NCBI RefSeq assembly: GCF_947490415.1
Contig: NZ_CANLGX010000005.1
Location: 62,001-126,000, forward strand
Direction of reading: 5' to 3'
Length of the DNA stretch: 64,000 bases
From: an uncultured Eudoraea sp.
GTDB taxonomy: Bacteria > Bacteroidota > Bacteroidia > Flavobacteriales > Flavobacteriaceae
Shown piece by piece: positions 18,974 to 28,358 of the stretch; the first letter of the stretch is position 1, and each line of letters starts with the position of its first letter. Under the pieces are notes generated by a model that was given only the letters and a program-made list of their open reading frames with translations, did not search any database and was not told where the DNA came from. The position numbers and the translations under genes were made by a program.

Positions 18974-19585
18974 ATGAAGATAAAGTCTGCCGACTTTTTG
19001 ATGAGCAACTCCAGTGTAGAGAAGTGCCCCAAGCAGGCTTTACCCGAATATGCCTTTATAGGAAGATCAAATGTTGGAAAATCTTCACTGATAAATATGC
19101 TTACTTCTCGCAAGAGTTTGGCAAAAACATCAGGGAGACCGGGAAAAACGCAACTTATCAATCATTTTAAAATAAATAATCAATGGTTCCTGGTTGATCT
19201 TCCCGGATATGGATACGCTCGCGTATCTAAGAAGGACAAGAAAACTTTTCAGAAATATATTACTGATTATTTCCTTAAAAGAGAGCAATTAGTAAGTGCT
19301 TTTCTATTAATTGATATACGACACGAAGCCCAGAAAATAGATCTTGAGTTTATGCAATGGATGGGTGAGAACGGCATTCCCTTTTCAATAATATTTACCA
19401 AAGCAGACAAGCTTAAACCCAAAGCAATTGAAAGAAATGTAAAGAATTACTTAGATCAACTACTTTTAGGCGCATGGGAAGAAGTTCCAAATCATTTTGT
19501 CACTTCTTCTTCAAATGGCTTGGGCAAGGAAGAGGTTTTAAATTATATAGAAGAAATAAATAAAGGGTTCTTTGAGGGAAAATAA
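18974..19585 (+). CDS. engB: Ribosome-biogenesis GTPase EngB (YihA)
   Basis: A GTPase of 203 residues needed for assembly of the large ribosomal subunit. The G1 motif GRSNVGKSS is at 30-38, the G3 region [10 protein letters not shown] near 77-86 and the G4 motif TKAD later. The ATG at 18974 is chosen because MKIKSADFL is the usual N-terminus; an upstream in-frame start would run through the end of the hydrolase gene. It is convergent with the next gene, with 11 bp between stop codons. Confidence 0.97.
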   Translation: MKIKSADFLMSNSSVEKCPKQALPEYAFIGRSNVGKSSLINMLTSRKSLAKTSGRPGKTQLINHFKINNQWFLVDLPGYGYARVSKKDKKTFQKYITDYFLKREQLVSAFLLIDIRHEAQKIDLEFMQWMGENGIPFSIIFTKADKLKPKAIERNVKNYLDQLLLGAWEEVPNHFVTSSSNGLGKEEVLNYIEEINKGFFEGK

Positions 19586-19596
19586 AACTCACTGCC

Positions 19597-19986
19597 CTAT
19601 GCTGTAATTTCCTTGCCTCTTTTTTTGACTAAATCAATTAAGGCTTCCATTTCTTCCAATTCATTGAGTTCTTTCGCAGAAATAAATACCTGTAATTCAT
19701 CATTTAAGGCTATCAGAACAATCGGGAACTCAAACTTATGCCCGAATTTAGATGCGTATTGTTTTTTAAATTCATCCTTATGCAGAAACTCCATGATCCA
19801 GTGCTCTTCTTCCCGAAATTTCTTCCAGGCTTTTTTTTCATTAAATACGCCAAAGGTTAAATCACATAGATTACACTGATATGTATTCGGACTTAATGCT
19901 TTATGAGCACCATCCAAAAGGGCATTTCTCAATCCTGAATTGGCATTATAAATAAAAATTAACCGGGCTTCGTGGTGGTTTTCCAT
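19597..19986 (-). CDS. Conserved hypothetical protein with a CxxC pair
   Basis: A 129-residue soluble protein that I recognise only as a flavobacterial conserved hypothetical, although some databases label it GTPase. No P-loop or other GTPase motif is visible. It has one CNLC pair (about residues 43-46), a strand-rich N-terminus RLIFIYNANSG and an acidic C-terminal helix. The ATG at 19986 is preferred over 20040, because the 18 extra residues of the longer form are Lys/Ile-rich and lack a signal-peptide pattern. It is monocistronic and convergent with engB. A possible -7 box TATTTTTG lies at 20038-20045. Confidence 0.75.
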   Translation of the reverse strand: MENHHEARLIFIYNANSGLRNALLDGAHKALSPNTYQCNLCDLTFGVFNEKKAWKKFREEEHWIMEFLHKDEFKKQYASKFGHKFEFPIVLIALNDELQVFISAKELNELEEMEALIDLVKKRGKEITA

Positions 19987-20083
19987 AAATAAATTTATAC
20001 ATTTAATTAAGTACTTTACAGCATACTTTTTAGTCAACAAAAATACTCAATTCTTACACCTTATATCTTTAATCAGTTCTTCT

Positions 20084-21700
20084 ATGCGTAAACTTATAAA
20101 CTGTTGCCTGCTATTGTTTGCCATACAATGGCAGATAAGCTTTGCTCAGCAGCAATCTACGCCATTACCCTCCCCTTTTAAAAATATAGATACTCTTGCC
20201 ACCAACGACTGGTGGAACAGAGCTCCTAATGAAATTATCAATCTCAAAGTAAACAGAGATAGTGTTGTGGCTTTCGGTCTTTATACCGTACATGCCCATG
20301 TCCTTAAATTAACTGCTCAGCTTTTTCCGCTTTATCCCAACGAATCAAGGACAATTAGTTTAGCTCTTTACCAGGATGGCAAATGGAAAGTAGTCCAAAG
20401 ACAAAATGTAAACGAATTAGGCTGGTCTGCACTTTTCAGGATAGAAGATTGGGACCATTCAAAAGATACAAAATATAGAATTACTCATGGGGAACGCGCT
20501 TATTTTGAAGGAACAATTCGAAAAAATCCTGATTATAAAAATGAAATTGTAATGGCAGCACTTTCCTGCAATTCTAACAGGGACAGGGGTTTGAGGGAAT
20601 ATTATGTAAGGAATATTAATTACCAGGACCCAGATCTCATCTTTTTTGCTGGTGATCAGTCTTATGATCATACGGAGCATACGGCTGCTTGGCTTAAATT
20701 CGGGCTTCAATTCAGGGAAACTTTCAGGAACAGGCCCTGTATTACTATTCCTGATGACCACGATATTGGCCAGGGTAATCTTTGGGGAGAAAATGGTAAA
20801 ATATCTACCGCAAAAGGAGGCAGTGATGGTGGGTATACCTATCATCCCGAATATGTAAAAATGGTTGAAAGGTGCCAAACCGCACATCTTCCCGACCCTT
20901 ATGATCCAAAACCTGTTGAACAGGGCATCGGAGTATACTACACAAATCTTACTTTGGGAGGTATTGACTTTGCGATATTAGAAGACAGAAAATTTAAATC
21001 GGGACCTGAAGGCAAGATTCCACAGCAAGGTCCGCGCCCTGACCATATAAGGAATCCTGAGTACGATCCTAACTCTATTGATTTGCAAGGTTTGAGTTTA
21101 TTAGGTGAAAGACAACTAATCTTTTTAAAGGACTGGGGCAGTAAAAATACTGAGTCCATGAAAGTGGTGTTGTCTCAAACAGGATTTTGTGGAGGTGCCC
21201 ATATCCATGGGTCATTGGACAACAGATTGCATGCAGACTTGGATTCCAATGGCTGGCCACAAAGTGGCAGAAATAAAGCATTGCGCCTAATTAAAAACGC
21301 AAATGCGGTACATATAGCAGGAGACCAACACCTGGCTACCGTTATACAACATGGCATCAATGACTTTAGGGAAGGACCATGGGCCTTTATTGTACCTGCA
21401 ATTGTAAATGACTATTATAGCCGGTGGTGGTGGCCTGAAGATGAACAAGCCGGCGGTAATCCTAACACGAACACTTCACTACCATGGACTGGCGATTATT
21501 TGGATGGGTTTGGCAATAAAATAAGTATGATGGCCTATGTAAATCCTGAAAGTCCTTCCAGTGGAGGAGGTTATGGCCTAATCAGATTTAACAAAAATAA
21601 GAAGAATGTAACCTTTGAATGCTGGCCCAGGAATACTGATGTTACATCAGGTAAAGCAACTCAATTTGAGGGGTGGCCAATTACAATAACCTTGGACTAA
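20084..21700 (+). CDS. PhoD-like metallophosphatase, secreted
   Basis: A 538-residue protein with a signal peptide (residues 1-21, ending SFAQ). The catalytic region has the PhoD/alkaline phosphatase D metallophosphatase layout: SCNSNRDRG, FAGDQSYDH, IPDDHDIGQG and HIAGDQHLAT supply the Asp, Asn and His metal ligands. It would hydrolyse phosphate esters or diesters in the periplasm or outside the cell. The substrate is unknown. No pho-type operator is obvious. It is convergent with gldC; the two stop codons overlap within four bases, so there is no room for a separate terminator. Confidence 0.88.
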   Translation: MRKLINCCLLLFAIQWQISFAQQQSTPLPSPFKNIDTLATNDWWNRAPNEIINLKVNRDSVVAFGLYTVHAHVLKLTAQLFPLYPNESRTISLALYQDGKWKVVQRQNVNELGWSALFRIEDWDHSKDTKYRITHGERAYFEGTIRKNPDYKNEIVMAALSCNSNRDRGLREYYVRNINYQDPDLIFFAGDQSYDHTEHTAAWLKFGLQFRETFRNRPCITIPDDHDIGQGNLWGENGKISTAKGGSDGGYTYHPEYVKMVERCQTAHLPDPYDPKPVEQGIGVYYTNLTLGGIDFAILEDRKFKSGPEGKIPQQGPRPDHIRNPEYDPNSIDLQGLSLLGERQLIFLKDWGSKNTESMKVVLSQTGFCGGAHIHGSLDNRLHADLDSNGWPQSGRNKALRLIKNANAVHIAGDQHLATVIQHGINDFREGPWAFIVPAIVNDYYSRWWWPEDEQAGGNPNTNTSLPWTGDYLDGFGNKISMMAYVNPESPSSGGGYGLIRFNKNKKNVTFECWPRNTDVTSGKATQFEGWPITITLD

Positions 21701-22035
21701 TCCTTTTTCAAATCGAGCTTTTCCGCAAAATAGGCGCAAAAATCCTTCATGGTTGTCGTCATTTTTTCGTCCTGCGTGGCCTTCATAAAAGTATCGGACA
21801 TTGCCAGCAAGGTTTGATGAAAGAAAATTTTCATTTCATCTACAGGCATATCTTTAGTCCATAGATCTATTTTTAAGGATTCCTGGTTCTTACTGTCCCA
21901 CACCGACAATAACATGGCTTTTGCCTCCTCGTTTACAATGCCGCCATCTTCTGCGGACCAGGTAAGCTCTTCCGGAACGCGATTTTCATCCAGGCCTACT
22001 TTAAGCGTTATTTGAGAAGTATGTAATTTTCCCAT
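21697..22035 (-). CDS. gldC: Gliding motility protein GldC
   Basis: A small cytoplasmic protein of 112 residues whose sequence matches GldC of gliding Flavobacteriia: SQITLKVGLDENRVPEELTW near the N-terminus and DMPVDEMKIFFHQTLLAM in the middle. In Flavobacterium johnsoniae gldC mutants still glide but poorly. Its exact biochemical role is not known. It follows gldB with only 3 bp between them, the canonical pair. Confidence 0.95.
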   Translation of the reverse strand: MGKLHTSQITLKVGLDENRVPEELTWSAEDGGIVNEEAKAMLLSVWDSKNQESLKIDLWTKDMPVDEMKIFFHQTLLAMSDTFMKATQDEKMTTTMKDFCAYFAEKLDLKKD

Positions 22036-22038
22036 GAT

Positions 22039-23001
22039 TTATTTTTTCGGTTTATAATTTGATTTTTTAAAAATTTCATCGGCGGACAGGGCCAGTAATT
22101 GATTAAGTTTAACATCATTGTTATTCATGAATGCCCTTACTATTTGCCATCCCATATAGCGGCCCAGCCTACCCGGAGATTCATTATCCAGCTCTAACCT
22201 GAATTTTGAAAACGGAGCCGGATCTAAAAAACGGGGAGCCAACATATTGTCTGTACTGTAAAGTATTTCCCGTTCAATAAAATAACGCCAAATCTGTTCC
22301 TCATTGGCCTGGGCCCATTCCATTTCCTCAGGCGTATATACAATTTTTTGTGCATCAGTAGCAAGAGGCATTAACTTGTCTTTAAGATATAGCTCTTTCC
22401 CATAGTATATCATCTGTGCTAAAAAAGTACGGTCAGAAGGGAAGCGGAGCTTGGTTTTGCCAAAAGCACTTGCAACGTCGCTTATTAAAAAGGTTTTGTC
22501 AAGTCCGGCAGCAATATACTGTTCTATTCCTCCATAGAACTTATGGCCTTTACCAAGATAATTGTCCAAACCGATAAGCAGAAGTGTGTCCGCCAGAATT
22601 ACACGATTCGAATAATCTACATCTGAAATAACTGTAATTACCTCTGGCGTCCGGTATTTTGGAAAGTAGTACACAACATGCTTAAAGAAAAGCTCGAGAT
22701 CTTCTGTTTCCTTATCAAAATTGGGAAAAGTCTTATTTACTTCGCTGAATATTTCATTCTGCAAGGTATCTTTCAATTTTGCAATCCAAACACTATCTGA
22801 ATACTGCTTTGGGAACAGGTAAGGGAATTTTTGTTTTAGTTTGGGTATGTCTCCGGGTTTAGCCTCCGCAAATTCCCGGTCAAAACGCTGTACAGTCAGA
22901 TTTAATTGAATCTTTGAAACATCTTCGGAAACCCTTGTTTCATTTTTACAAGAATGGAGACTAATAAGAATAACTAAAACCGCAATAAATCTTGTTTTCA
23001 T
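22039..23001 (-). CDS. gldB: Gliding motility lipoprotein GldB
   Basis: A 320-residue lipoprotein with a type II signal peptide ending in the lipobox LHSC (Cys17). It matches GldB, an essential gliding protein tied to the SprA/type IX secretion-motility machinery in Flavobacteriia. Features include QRFDREFA near the N-terminus and the C-terminal GRLGRYMGWQIVRAFM segment. It is transcribed divergently from nadE. TAACTTTG at 23060-23067 on the minus strand is an exact -7 match, but I see no well-spaced -33 element. Confidence 0.95.
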   Translation of the reverse strand: MKTRFIAVLVILISLHSCKNETRVSEDVSKIQLNLTVQRFDREFAEAKPGDIPKLKQKFPYLFPKQYSDSVWIAKLKDTLQNEIFSEVNKTFPNFDKETEDLELFFKHVVYYFPKYRTPEVITVISDVDYSNRVILADTLLLIGLDNYLGKGHKFYGGIEQYIAAGLDKTFLISDVASAFGKTKLRFPSDRTFLAQMIYYGKELYLKDKLMPLATDAQKIVYTPEEMEWAQANEEQIWRYFIEREILYSTDNMLAPRFLDPAPFSKFRLELDNESPGRLGRYMGWQIVRAFMNNNDVKLNQLLALSADEIFKKSNYKPKK

Positions 23002-23083
23002 ATAAAGTAATTACTCTTCAGTTTTATTATTAAAGGTATAGGCTTTATTTTTATCGCAGCAAAGTTAGTATTTCCCTATAATA

Positions 23084-23881
23084 ATGTACCCTATGCAAAC
23101 AGAAAAGGTAGTAGCTCATATTGTAAATTGGTTAAAGACATATGCCACCGAGGCAAAAATCAAAGGATTTGTTATTGGTGTATCGGGTGGGATAGACTCT
23201 GCGGTTACTTCAACTTTATGTGCAAAAACAGGTTTAGACCTGTTATGCATAGAGATGCCAATCCATCAAAGTGCAAAACAAGTGACCAGGGCGTCCAATC
23301 ATATTGCATGGTTACAGCAGAACTTTGACAATGTATCCAGACAAGCTGTGAATCTCACTTCGGTATTTGATAATCTTGTAGAATCATTGCCATCGGTTGA
23401 CAATGAAGAAGACAGGTTTATGTCTTTAGCGAACACCCGAGCGAGACTTCGCATGACAACGCTCTACTATTTTGCCGCTTTAGAGAATTATCTGGTTGCA
23501 GGTACAGGAAATAAGGTGGAGGATTTTGGAATTGGTTTCTACACTAAGTATGGCGATGGTGGAGTTGATCTTAGTCCAATTGCAGATCTTCTCAAAACTG
23601 AGGTTTATGAAATTGCTAAGTATTTGGGTATTAATGAAGAAATTATTATTGCTCCCCCTACGGATGGCTTGTGGGGTGACTCACGAACGGATGAGGATCA
23701 GATTGGGGCTTCCTATCCGGAATTAGAATGGGCCATGGAAATGAATAATGCCGGGAAGAAGGCCGATGATTTCAACGGAAGAGAAAAAGAAGTATTTCTC
23801 ATCTTTAAAAGGTACAACACGATGAATCAACATAAGATGCTCCCTATACCGGTTTGCAGAATTCCCGTAAGCCTAAAATAA
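23084..23881 (+). CDS. nadE: NH3-dependent NAD+ synthetase NadE
   Basis: A 265-residue adenine nucleotide alpha hydrolase that converts nicotinate adenine dinucleotide to NAD+. The PP-loop SGGIDS is at 34-39, and NKVEDFGIGFYTKYGDGG with its acidic substrate contacts follows. The protein lacks the N-terminal glutaminase domain, so it should use ammonia. The start may be at 23084 (MYPMQT) or 23093 (MQTEK). NadE next to the gldBC pair is a common flavobacterial arrangement. Confidence 0.96.
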   Translation: MYPMQTEKVVAHIVNWLKTYATEAKIKGFVIGVSGGIDSAVTSTLCAKTGLDLLCIEMPIHQSAKQVTRASNHIAWLQQNFDNVSRQAVNLTSVFDNLVESLPSVDNEEDRFMSLANTRARLRMTTLYYFAALENYLVAGTGNKVEDFGIGFYTKYGDGGVDLSPIADLLKTEVYEIAKYLGINEEIIIAPPTDGLWGDSRTDEDQIGASYPELEWAMEMNNAGKKADDFNGREKEVFLIFKRYNTMNQHKMLPIPVCRIPVSLK

Positions 23882-24047
23882 CATCTTGACTAAGAATCAG
23901 TTAATTAAGACGAATAATGGCCCTGTTATTCCCAATAATCGAGAAAAAAAGTACACTTTTGTTTAAGAAATTAGATAATTTAACCTTACATTGCATGTCA
24001 GTATTTTTAGACGTTTGTTAGCGTTAAAATCTAGAAAACCAATCAAA

Positions 24048-24674
24048 ATGATCAAAGTTTTAATCGCAGACAATCATCCAATAGTCAGAATGGGAATTAA
24101 GAATGTACTTAATTCGTCTTCCGGTTTTGAAGTTATTGATGATGCTGCCACTACTACTGAACTTTTTACAAAATTAGAGACCTTGAATCCGGATGTTGTT
24201 ATACTTGAAATGGACATTCCGGAAATTAATGGAATAGCTAGCTTGAGAAAGCTTAAACAGGAATACCCGGACATAAAGGTATTGATCTATAGTGGTCAAT
24301 CTGAAGACGTATATGCACTTAGCACAATAAGGGCAGGTGCATTTGGTTATCTTTCAAAAACTGCAGATTTGGATTACATAATTACTGCGGTTAGAAAAGT
24401 AAGTGAGGGTAATATGTTTATCACTAATGAATTGGCTCAGCGACTGGCCTTCGATGAAGGAACTCAAAAACCCCGTAGGTTTTTCAGAAAGTTGTCTACC
24501 CGAGAAGTTGAGGTTCTTAAGCTTCTGGCCAGCGGAAAGCGAAACAAAGACGTTGCCCTAGGCTTGAATCTAAATGAAAAAACTGTTAGCACGTACAAAG
24601 CTCGTTTAATGAAAAAATTAAATGTTGATAATCTTGTGGATTTGCTTCAACAAGCAAAGGCCTTGGAGTTGTAC
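24048..24674 (+). CDS. Orphan LuxR/NarL-type response regulator with Glu at the phosphosite
   Basis: A 209-residue regulator (the stop codon follows at 24675-24677) with an N-terminal receiver domain (residues 1-120) and a C-terminal LuxR helix-turn-helix (about 145-205: LSTREVEVLKLLASGKRNKD). In the receiver the segment VVILEMDIPEING places Glu54 where NarL-family proteins have the phosphorylated Asp, and the first acidic pair is Asp8-Asn9. The conserved Ser/Thr and Lys105 remain. Glu can mimic aspartyl phosphate, so phosphorylation-independent activity is likely; Asp56 is a less likely acceptor. No histidine kinase is nearby. The ATG at 24048 gives the family N-terminus MIKVLIADNHP. Confidence 0.92.
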
Positions 24675-24700
24675 TAAGTTCAGATTTGTAAATTATTGTA

Positions 24701-24727
24701 ACCCTGGCCAAAGTGTCGGGGTTTTTT
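24701..24727 (+). terminator. Terminator after the response regulator
   Basis: ACCCTG at 24701-24706 can pair with CGGGGT at 24717-24722 across a 10-nt loop, and is followed by a run of T. The stem is short and contains one G-T pair. It lies 24 nt past the stop codon, in the convergent gap with dnaG. Confidence 0.55.
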
Positions 24728-24770
24728 ATACCCCTGAGACTCAATTTAAAGAGCTACCCGGGCAAATGTA

Positions 24771-26750
24771 TTATGAGAGCACCCTATTTAACTTCTTATT
24801 TAAGAGTTTGTTTAATTGAAGGTAGTTCATTATCTCTTCCAAGGTTTCCTTATGATCACCATTTAAATCTTCCGTGTTTTCCTGCAGGGATGTAATCCTC
24901 TTTTGAATTAGAAAGCATCTTAAAGTTAAAATTGTTTCACTTACTAATTGGGAAATACTTTTTTCTTTGTCTTTTGGATAGATGTCCTTTCGCTCCCAGT
25001 GATGCAACTCATACTTTTCCTCTTCCATTAATATCGAAGAAATTTGGGCTACCATTTCCTGATCTAGTTCAGTCATAAACGTAGAGATGGAAAAATCTTC
25101 TTTTTCATTTAGCCCTTCTATTAATTTGTAATAGATATTTCTGAACTTATCATGGGTAAGTTCTATTTCATCTTCCTGAAGGTCCAGGTATACCTTTTCA
25201 TATACTCTTGCTTCCATATTTTCAGGTTCCAGAACAAGATCGCCCTCCTCATTCTCTTTTAGAATAAGGTCCTCAAATTCCTGAAGTTCATTCCCGTAAA
25301 GCAGGAGCATTTCAATTATCTTTTTTTCCAACTCATATTGCACATCCAGCTTTTCCTCTTTCTGGCTATGCTTAACAACCTCGAATGCTTTATTCTCCTG
25401 TCTGGCTGTTGTGGCCGCATCCTTGCGTTCTTTCCTTCCAATCTGCGCCAGAGTATTAAATAAAACATCTTCTGAAATATTCATTATATGTGCACACTCC
25501 TGAATATAGATCTCACGTTTTATCCTATCCGGGATTTTAGAGATGCTGTTTACAATTTCGCGAATAGTATCGGCCCTTTTTATTGGATCATTTGCCGCAT
25601 CTTTGGCCAGCAAGGAAGTTTTAAACTGTATAAAATCCTTAGAGTTCTCCCGCAGGTAAAGTACAATCTCCTCTACTTCATTGTTCTTTGCAAAACTATC
25701 GGGGTCTTCTCCTTCGGGAAAAGTGCAGACTTTTACATTCATTCCTTGCTCAAGAATAAGATCAATACCCCTCAAGGATGCCCGTAAACCTGCTGCATCA
25801 CCGTCAAATAAAACTGTAATATTTTTAGTAAGCCTGTTTATTAATCGAATTTGCTCTGGCGTAAGTGCTGTACCACTGGAGGCTACTACATTGTGTATTC
25901 CCCTTTGATACAGTTGTATAACATCTGTATAGCCTTCAACCAAATAGCAGTTATCCTCCTTAGCGATCGCTTGTTTGGCAAAATATATACCGTATAGCAC
26001 TTTGCTCTTATGGTATATTTCACTTTCAGGGGAATTCAGATATTTGGCCGCTTTTTTTTCATTTGAAAGTATCCTGCCCCCAAATCCAAGAACACGGCCG
26101 CTCATGGAATGGATAGGAAACATTACTCTGCCCTTAAATCTGTCAAATTTTTTGGAGACTCCGGGCATGTTTACATCTTCTTTCACTATTGTCAGCCCGG
26201 TTTTTTGTAAAAATTCCTGCTGATATCCTTCTTCAAGGGCCGAATTGGTAAAAGCATCCCAAAGGTCCAGGCAATAGCCAAGTCCAAATTTTTTAATGAT
26301 GTCATCTGTAAAACCTCTTTCCCTGAAATAGCTAAGTCCAATAGCCTTACCCATTTCCTTCTCCCAAAGGGTCTTCTCAAAATATTGCTGGGCATATTCA
26401 GAAACCAGATACATACTTTCACGTTCATCGGCCTGTACCTTTTGCTCATCGGTGCGCTCTGTTTCTTCAATTTCAATATTGTATTTCCTTGCCAGATATT
26501 TAATAGCCTCGGGATAGGTAAAATGTTCGTGTTCCATTAGGAAAGCCACAACGTTTCCGCCCTTACCACTACTAAAGTCCTTCCAGATTTGTTTTACGGG
26601 TGATACCATAAAACTTGGGGTGCGTTCATCTGTAAAGGGACTCAAACCTTTAAAATTGGAACCAGATTTTTTTAATTGTACAAAATCCCCAATAACCTCC
26701 TCCAGGCGGGCGGTTTCATAAACTTGATCTATGCTGAATTTTGAAATCAA
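24771..26750 (-). CDS. dnaG: DNA primase DnaG lacking the CHC2 zinc ligands
   Basis: A 659-residue primase that makes RNA primers at the replication fork. The N-terminal CHC2-type domain is recognisable by VIGDFVQLKKSGSNFKGLSPF, but the four expected zinc ligands are replaced: Ser37, Thr40, Asp58 and Ser61 stand where Cys, His, Cys and Cys are usual. The Toprim catalytic core is intact (VEGYTD, VLFDGDAAG, GEDPDSF). A C-terminal region of about 200 residues is divergent and presumably binds the helicase. I recall the same loss in other Flavobacteriia, so it is likely lineage-wide and not decay. The gene is monocistronic and convergent with the response regulator. Confidence 0.96.
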   Translation of the reverse strand: MISKFSIDQVYETARLEEVIGDFVQLKKSGSNFKGLSPFTDERTPSFMVSPVKQIWKDFSSGKGGNVVAFLMEHEHFTYPEAIKYLARKYNIEIEETERTDEQKVQADERESMYLVSEYAQQYFEKTLWEKEMGKAIGLSYFRERGFTDDIIKKFGLGYCLDLWDAFTNSALEEGYQQEFLQKTGLTIVKEDVNMPGVSKKFDRFKGRVMFPIHSMSGRVLGFGGRILSNEKKAAKYLNSPESEIYHKSKVLYGIYFAKQAIAKEDNCYLVEGYTDVIQLYQRGIHNVVASSGTALTPEQIRLINRLTKNITVLFDGDAAGLRASLRGIDLILEQGMNVKVCTFPEGEDPDSFAKNNEVEEIVLYLRENSKDFIQFKTSLLAKDAANDPIKRADTIREIVNSISKIPDRIKREIYIQECAHIMNISEDVLFNTLAQIGRKERKDAATTARQENKAFEVVKHSQKEEKLDVQYELEKKIIEMLLLYGNELQEFEDLILKENEEGDLVLEPENMEARVYEKVYLDLQEDEIELTHDKFRNIYYKLIEGLNEKEDFSISTFMTELDQEMVAQISSILMEEEKYELHHWERKDIYPKDKEKSISQLVSETILTLRCFLIQKRITSLQENTEDLNGDHKETLEEIMNYLQLNKLLNKKLNRVLS

Positions 26751-26869
26751 TGTGGTTAAATATTTTCCCTATAAAAATAAGAAAATTGAATGCTTTAAAA
26801 TAAAGTATTTTTAGAATACCAACTGAATGTGATTCATTAATTTACTTTAGTAACATAAAAAAATTTAAT

Positions 26870-27112
26870 ATGATCTTATTTTTTGGAATTCGGCCGGGAA
26901 ATACAACAACCATAAATATGAGACATATAAAATGTACTCATTGTAATCAGAACGATACGCTTTCAGGTGAAAGTACACCCAATTTTTTTCATTTATTCTG
27001 GATTCCGATATTTCGGGTGTCAACAACGCAGATAATACGTTGTAATCATTGTAAAAAAGGTTATTACAAGGAGGATTTTACAAAAGAAATGCAAGCTGCC
27101 TTTGAAAATTAA
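26870..27112 (+). CDS. Small zinc-ribbon protein
   Basis: An 80-residue protein with two cysteine pairs: CTHC at about residues 22-25 and CNHC at about 57-60. These form a zinc ribbon around a short hydrophobic stretch FFHLFWIPIFR that may touch the membrane. It belongs to a common flavobacterial zinc-ribbon family whose members begin MILFFG-R-G. Its function is unknown. It stands alone, divergent from dnaG and convergent with the beta-barrel gene. An imperfect hairpin (27138-27182) follows its stop. Confidence 0.8.
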   Translation: MILFFGIRPGNTTTINMRHIKCTHCNQNDTLSGESTPNFFHLFWIPIFRVSTTQIIRCNHCKKGYYKEDFTKEMQAAFEN

Positions 27113-27137
27113 TTCATAGTTTTAAAAAACAGAATAG

Positions 27138-27182
27138 CTGTCTCAGGCATAATCAAACATAGAGGAAATATGCATGAGACAG
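27138..27182. terminator. Bidirectional hairpin between convergent genes
   Basis: CTGTCTCA at 27138-27145 and TGAGACAG at 27175-27182 form an 8-bp perfect stem, extended by CATA/TATG after a two-base bulge. There is no long T run, so terminator activity is a reasonable guess from its place between two convergent genes. Confidence 0.45.
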
Positions 27183-27201
27183 AATTCCGGCTTTTCTAAT
27201 T

Positions 27202-28269
27202 TTAAATATCAAAACGTAGTCCCATTGAAATATTCCTTTGCTCAACTGATGGGCTCTTGAAAATAGGATTTAGGTCGTACTTAACATAAAGCAGAAAACA
27301 ATCCACTCCCATGTATGCACTTAGGCCATAGATGAAAGGATTACTGTTTAAACCGCCTTTTATTTTTAACTTTTGGTTCGATCCGTTTTCATTGTATTTA
27401 AGTTTCTGGCGAGTCCCCAAATTAAAACCTCCGTATCCCCCTAAACCAATTCTAAATTGATGTCTTAAGGAGTATTTTACGTGATTTCCGGATACCCTTG
27501 TTCTGGAAGGGCCAAATTCAAAATGAATAGGGAATACCAGGTTTTCCAATTTTAATTTAGACTTGCTGAGATTAAACGGGAACTCTTCCTGTACTGTTTC
27601 TCCCTGCTCATTAACAACATAATAGAGGTTATCCTTCGATTTTAATCCATTGAATTGAAATGAAAATCCATAATGAAACCTCACTGCATTCGTTTTATTA
27701 AATACCCTTGTTCTCCATCCCCAACCCATTTCAAAAAATCTGCTTCCCCATACCTTATAGGGTGTATCATTGAGAGATTGTCCTTCTATAATTGCATTGT
27801 TTAAACCAAAGGCAATAATAAGGTCTGAATATGTTCGACGGCCATATTTTGGCCAACCATACTTATTATCTGTTATTTCCCATTCATCCCCGTCTATTCT
27901 TATAGTAAGACCATCGTCGTCATCCCGGGATTTATCATCTTTTTGATCATTCAATACCTCGTCTTTATTGCGCTCCAATAAAGCAATTTCATTATCTATT
28001 ATTGCCAGTCTGTTCTCAATATTTAAGGCTCGTTTCCTGGCAGCGTCTTCTTTGAGCTTATTTGCTTCATCAGCGCTAATTTCGCCCTTATCCGCACGTT
28101 TATTAATAGCATCCACTTCATCTTTTAAGGCTTCTTTTTCCTCAAGTGTAATCTTTTCTTTCTGTTCTTTAAGTGTTTCGATCTTGTCTTTATAATTGTC
28201 TTGTGCCTCCATCGTATTGGCTATAAAAGAAATTAAAAGAAGTACTAAATAGGTGCTGATTGTTTTCAT
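27202..28269 (-). CDS. Exported coiled-coil plus beta-barrel-like protein, unassigned
   Basis: A 355-residue protein. Residues 1-22 form a signal peptide ending MEAQ. Residues 25-115 are Lys/Glu-rich and strongly coiled-coil. From about 140 the sequence has alternating aromatic and polar residues typical of outer-membrane beta strands and ends in SMGLRFDI, where the terminal aromatic-X pattern resembles an outer-membrane insertion signal. I cannot assign a function. It is downstream of an ECF sigma factor and a membrane protein on the same strand, and the three may form an envelope-stress-type unit. Confidence 0.75.
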   Translation of the reverse strand: MKTISTYLVLLLISFIANTMEAQDNYKDKIETLKEQKEKITLEEKEALKDEVDAINKRADKGEISADEANKLKEDAARKRALNIENRLAIIDNEIALLERNKDEVLNDQKDDKSRDDDDGLTIRIDGDEWEITDNKYGWPKYGRRTYSDLIIAFGLNNAIIEGQSLNDTPYKVWGSRFFEMGWGWRTRVFNKTNAVRFHYGFSFQFNGLKSKDNLYYVVNEQGETVQEEFPFNLSKSKLKLENLVFPIHFEFGPSRTRVSGNHVKYSLRHQFRIGLGGYGGFNLGTRQKLKYNENGSNQKLKIKGGLNSNPFIYGLSAYMGVDCFLLYVKYDLNPIFKSPSVEQRNISMGLRFDI

Positions 28270-28358
28270 TTTGATTTTTGATTAATTATTGATGAATAAA
28301 CTCCTTACTGCTTCCTCAAACTCAATTGAAGAAATTATATATAAATATGTACTAAAGG

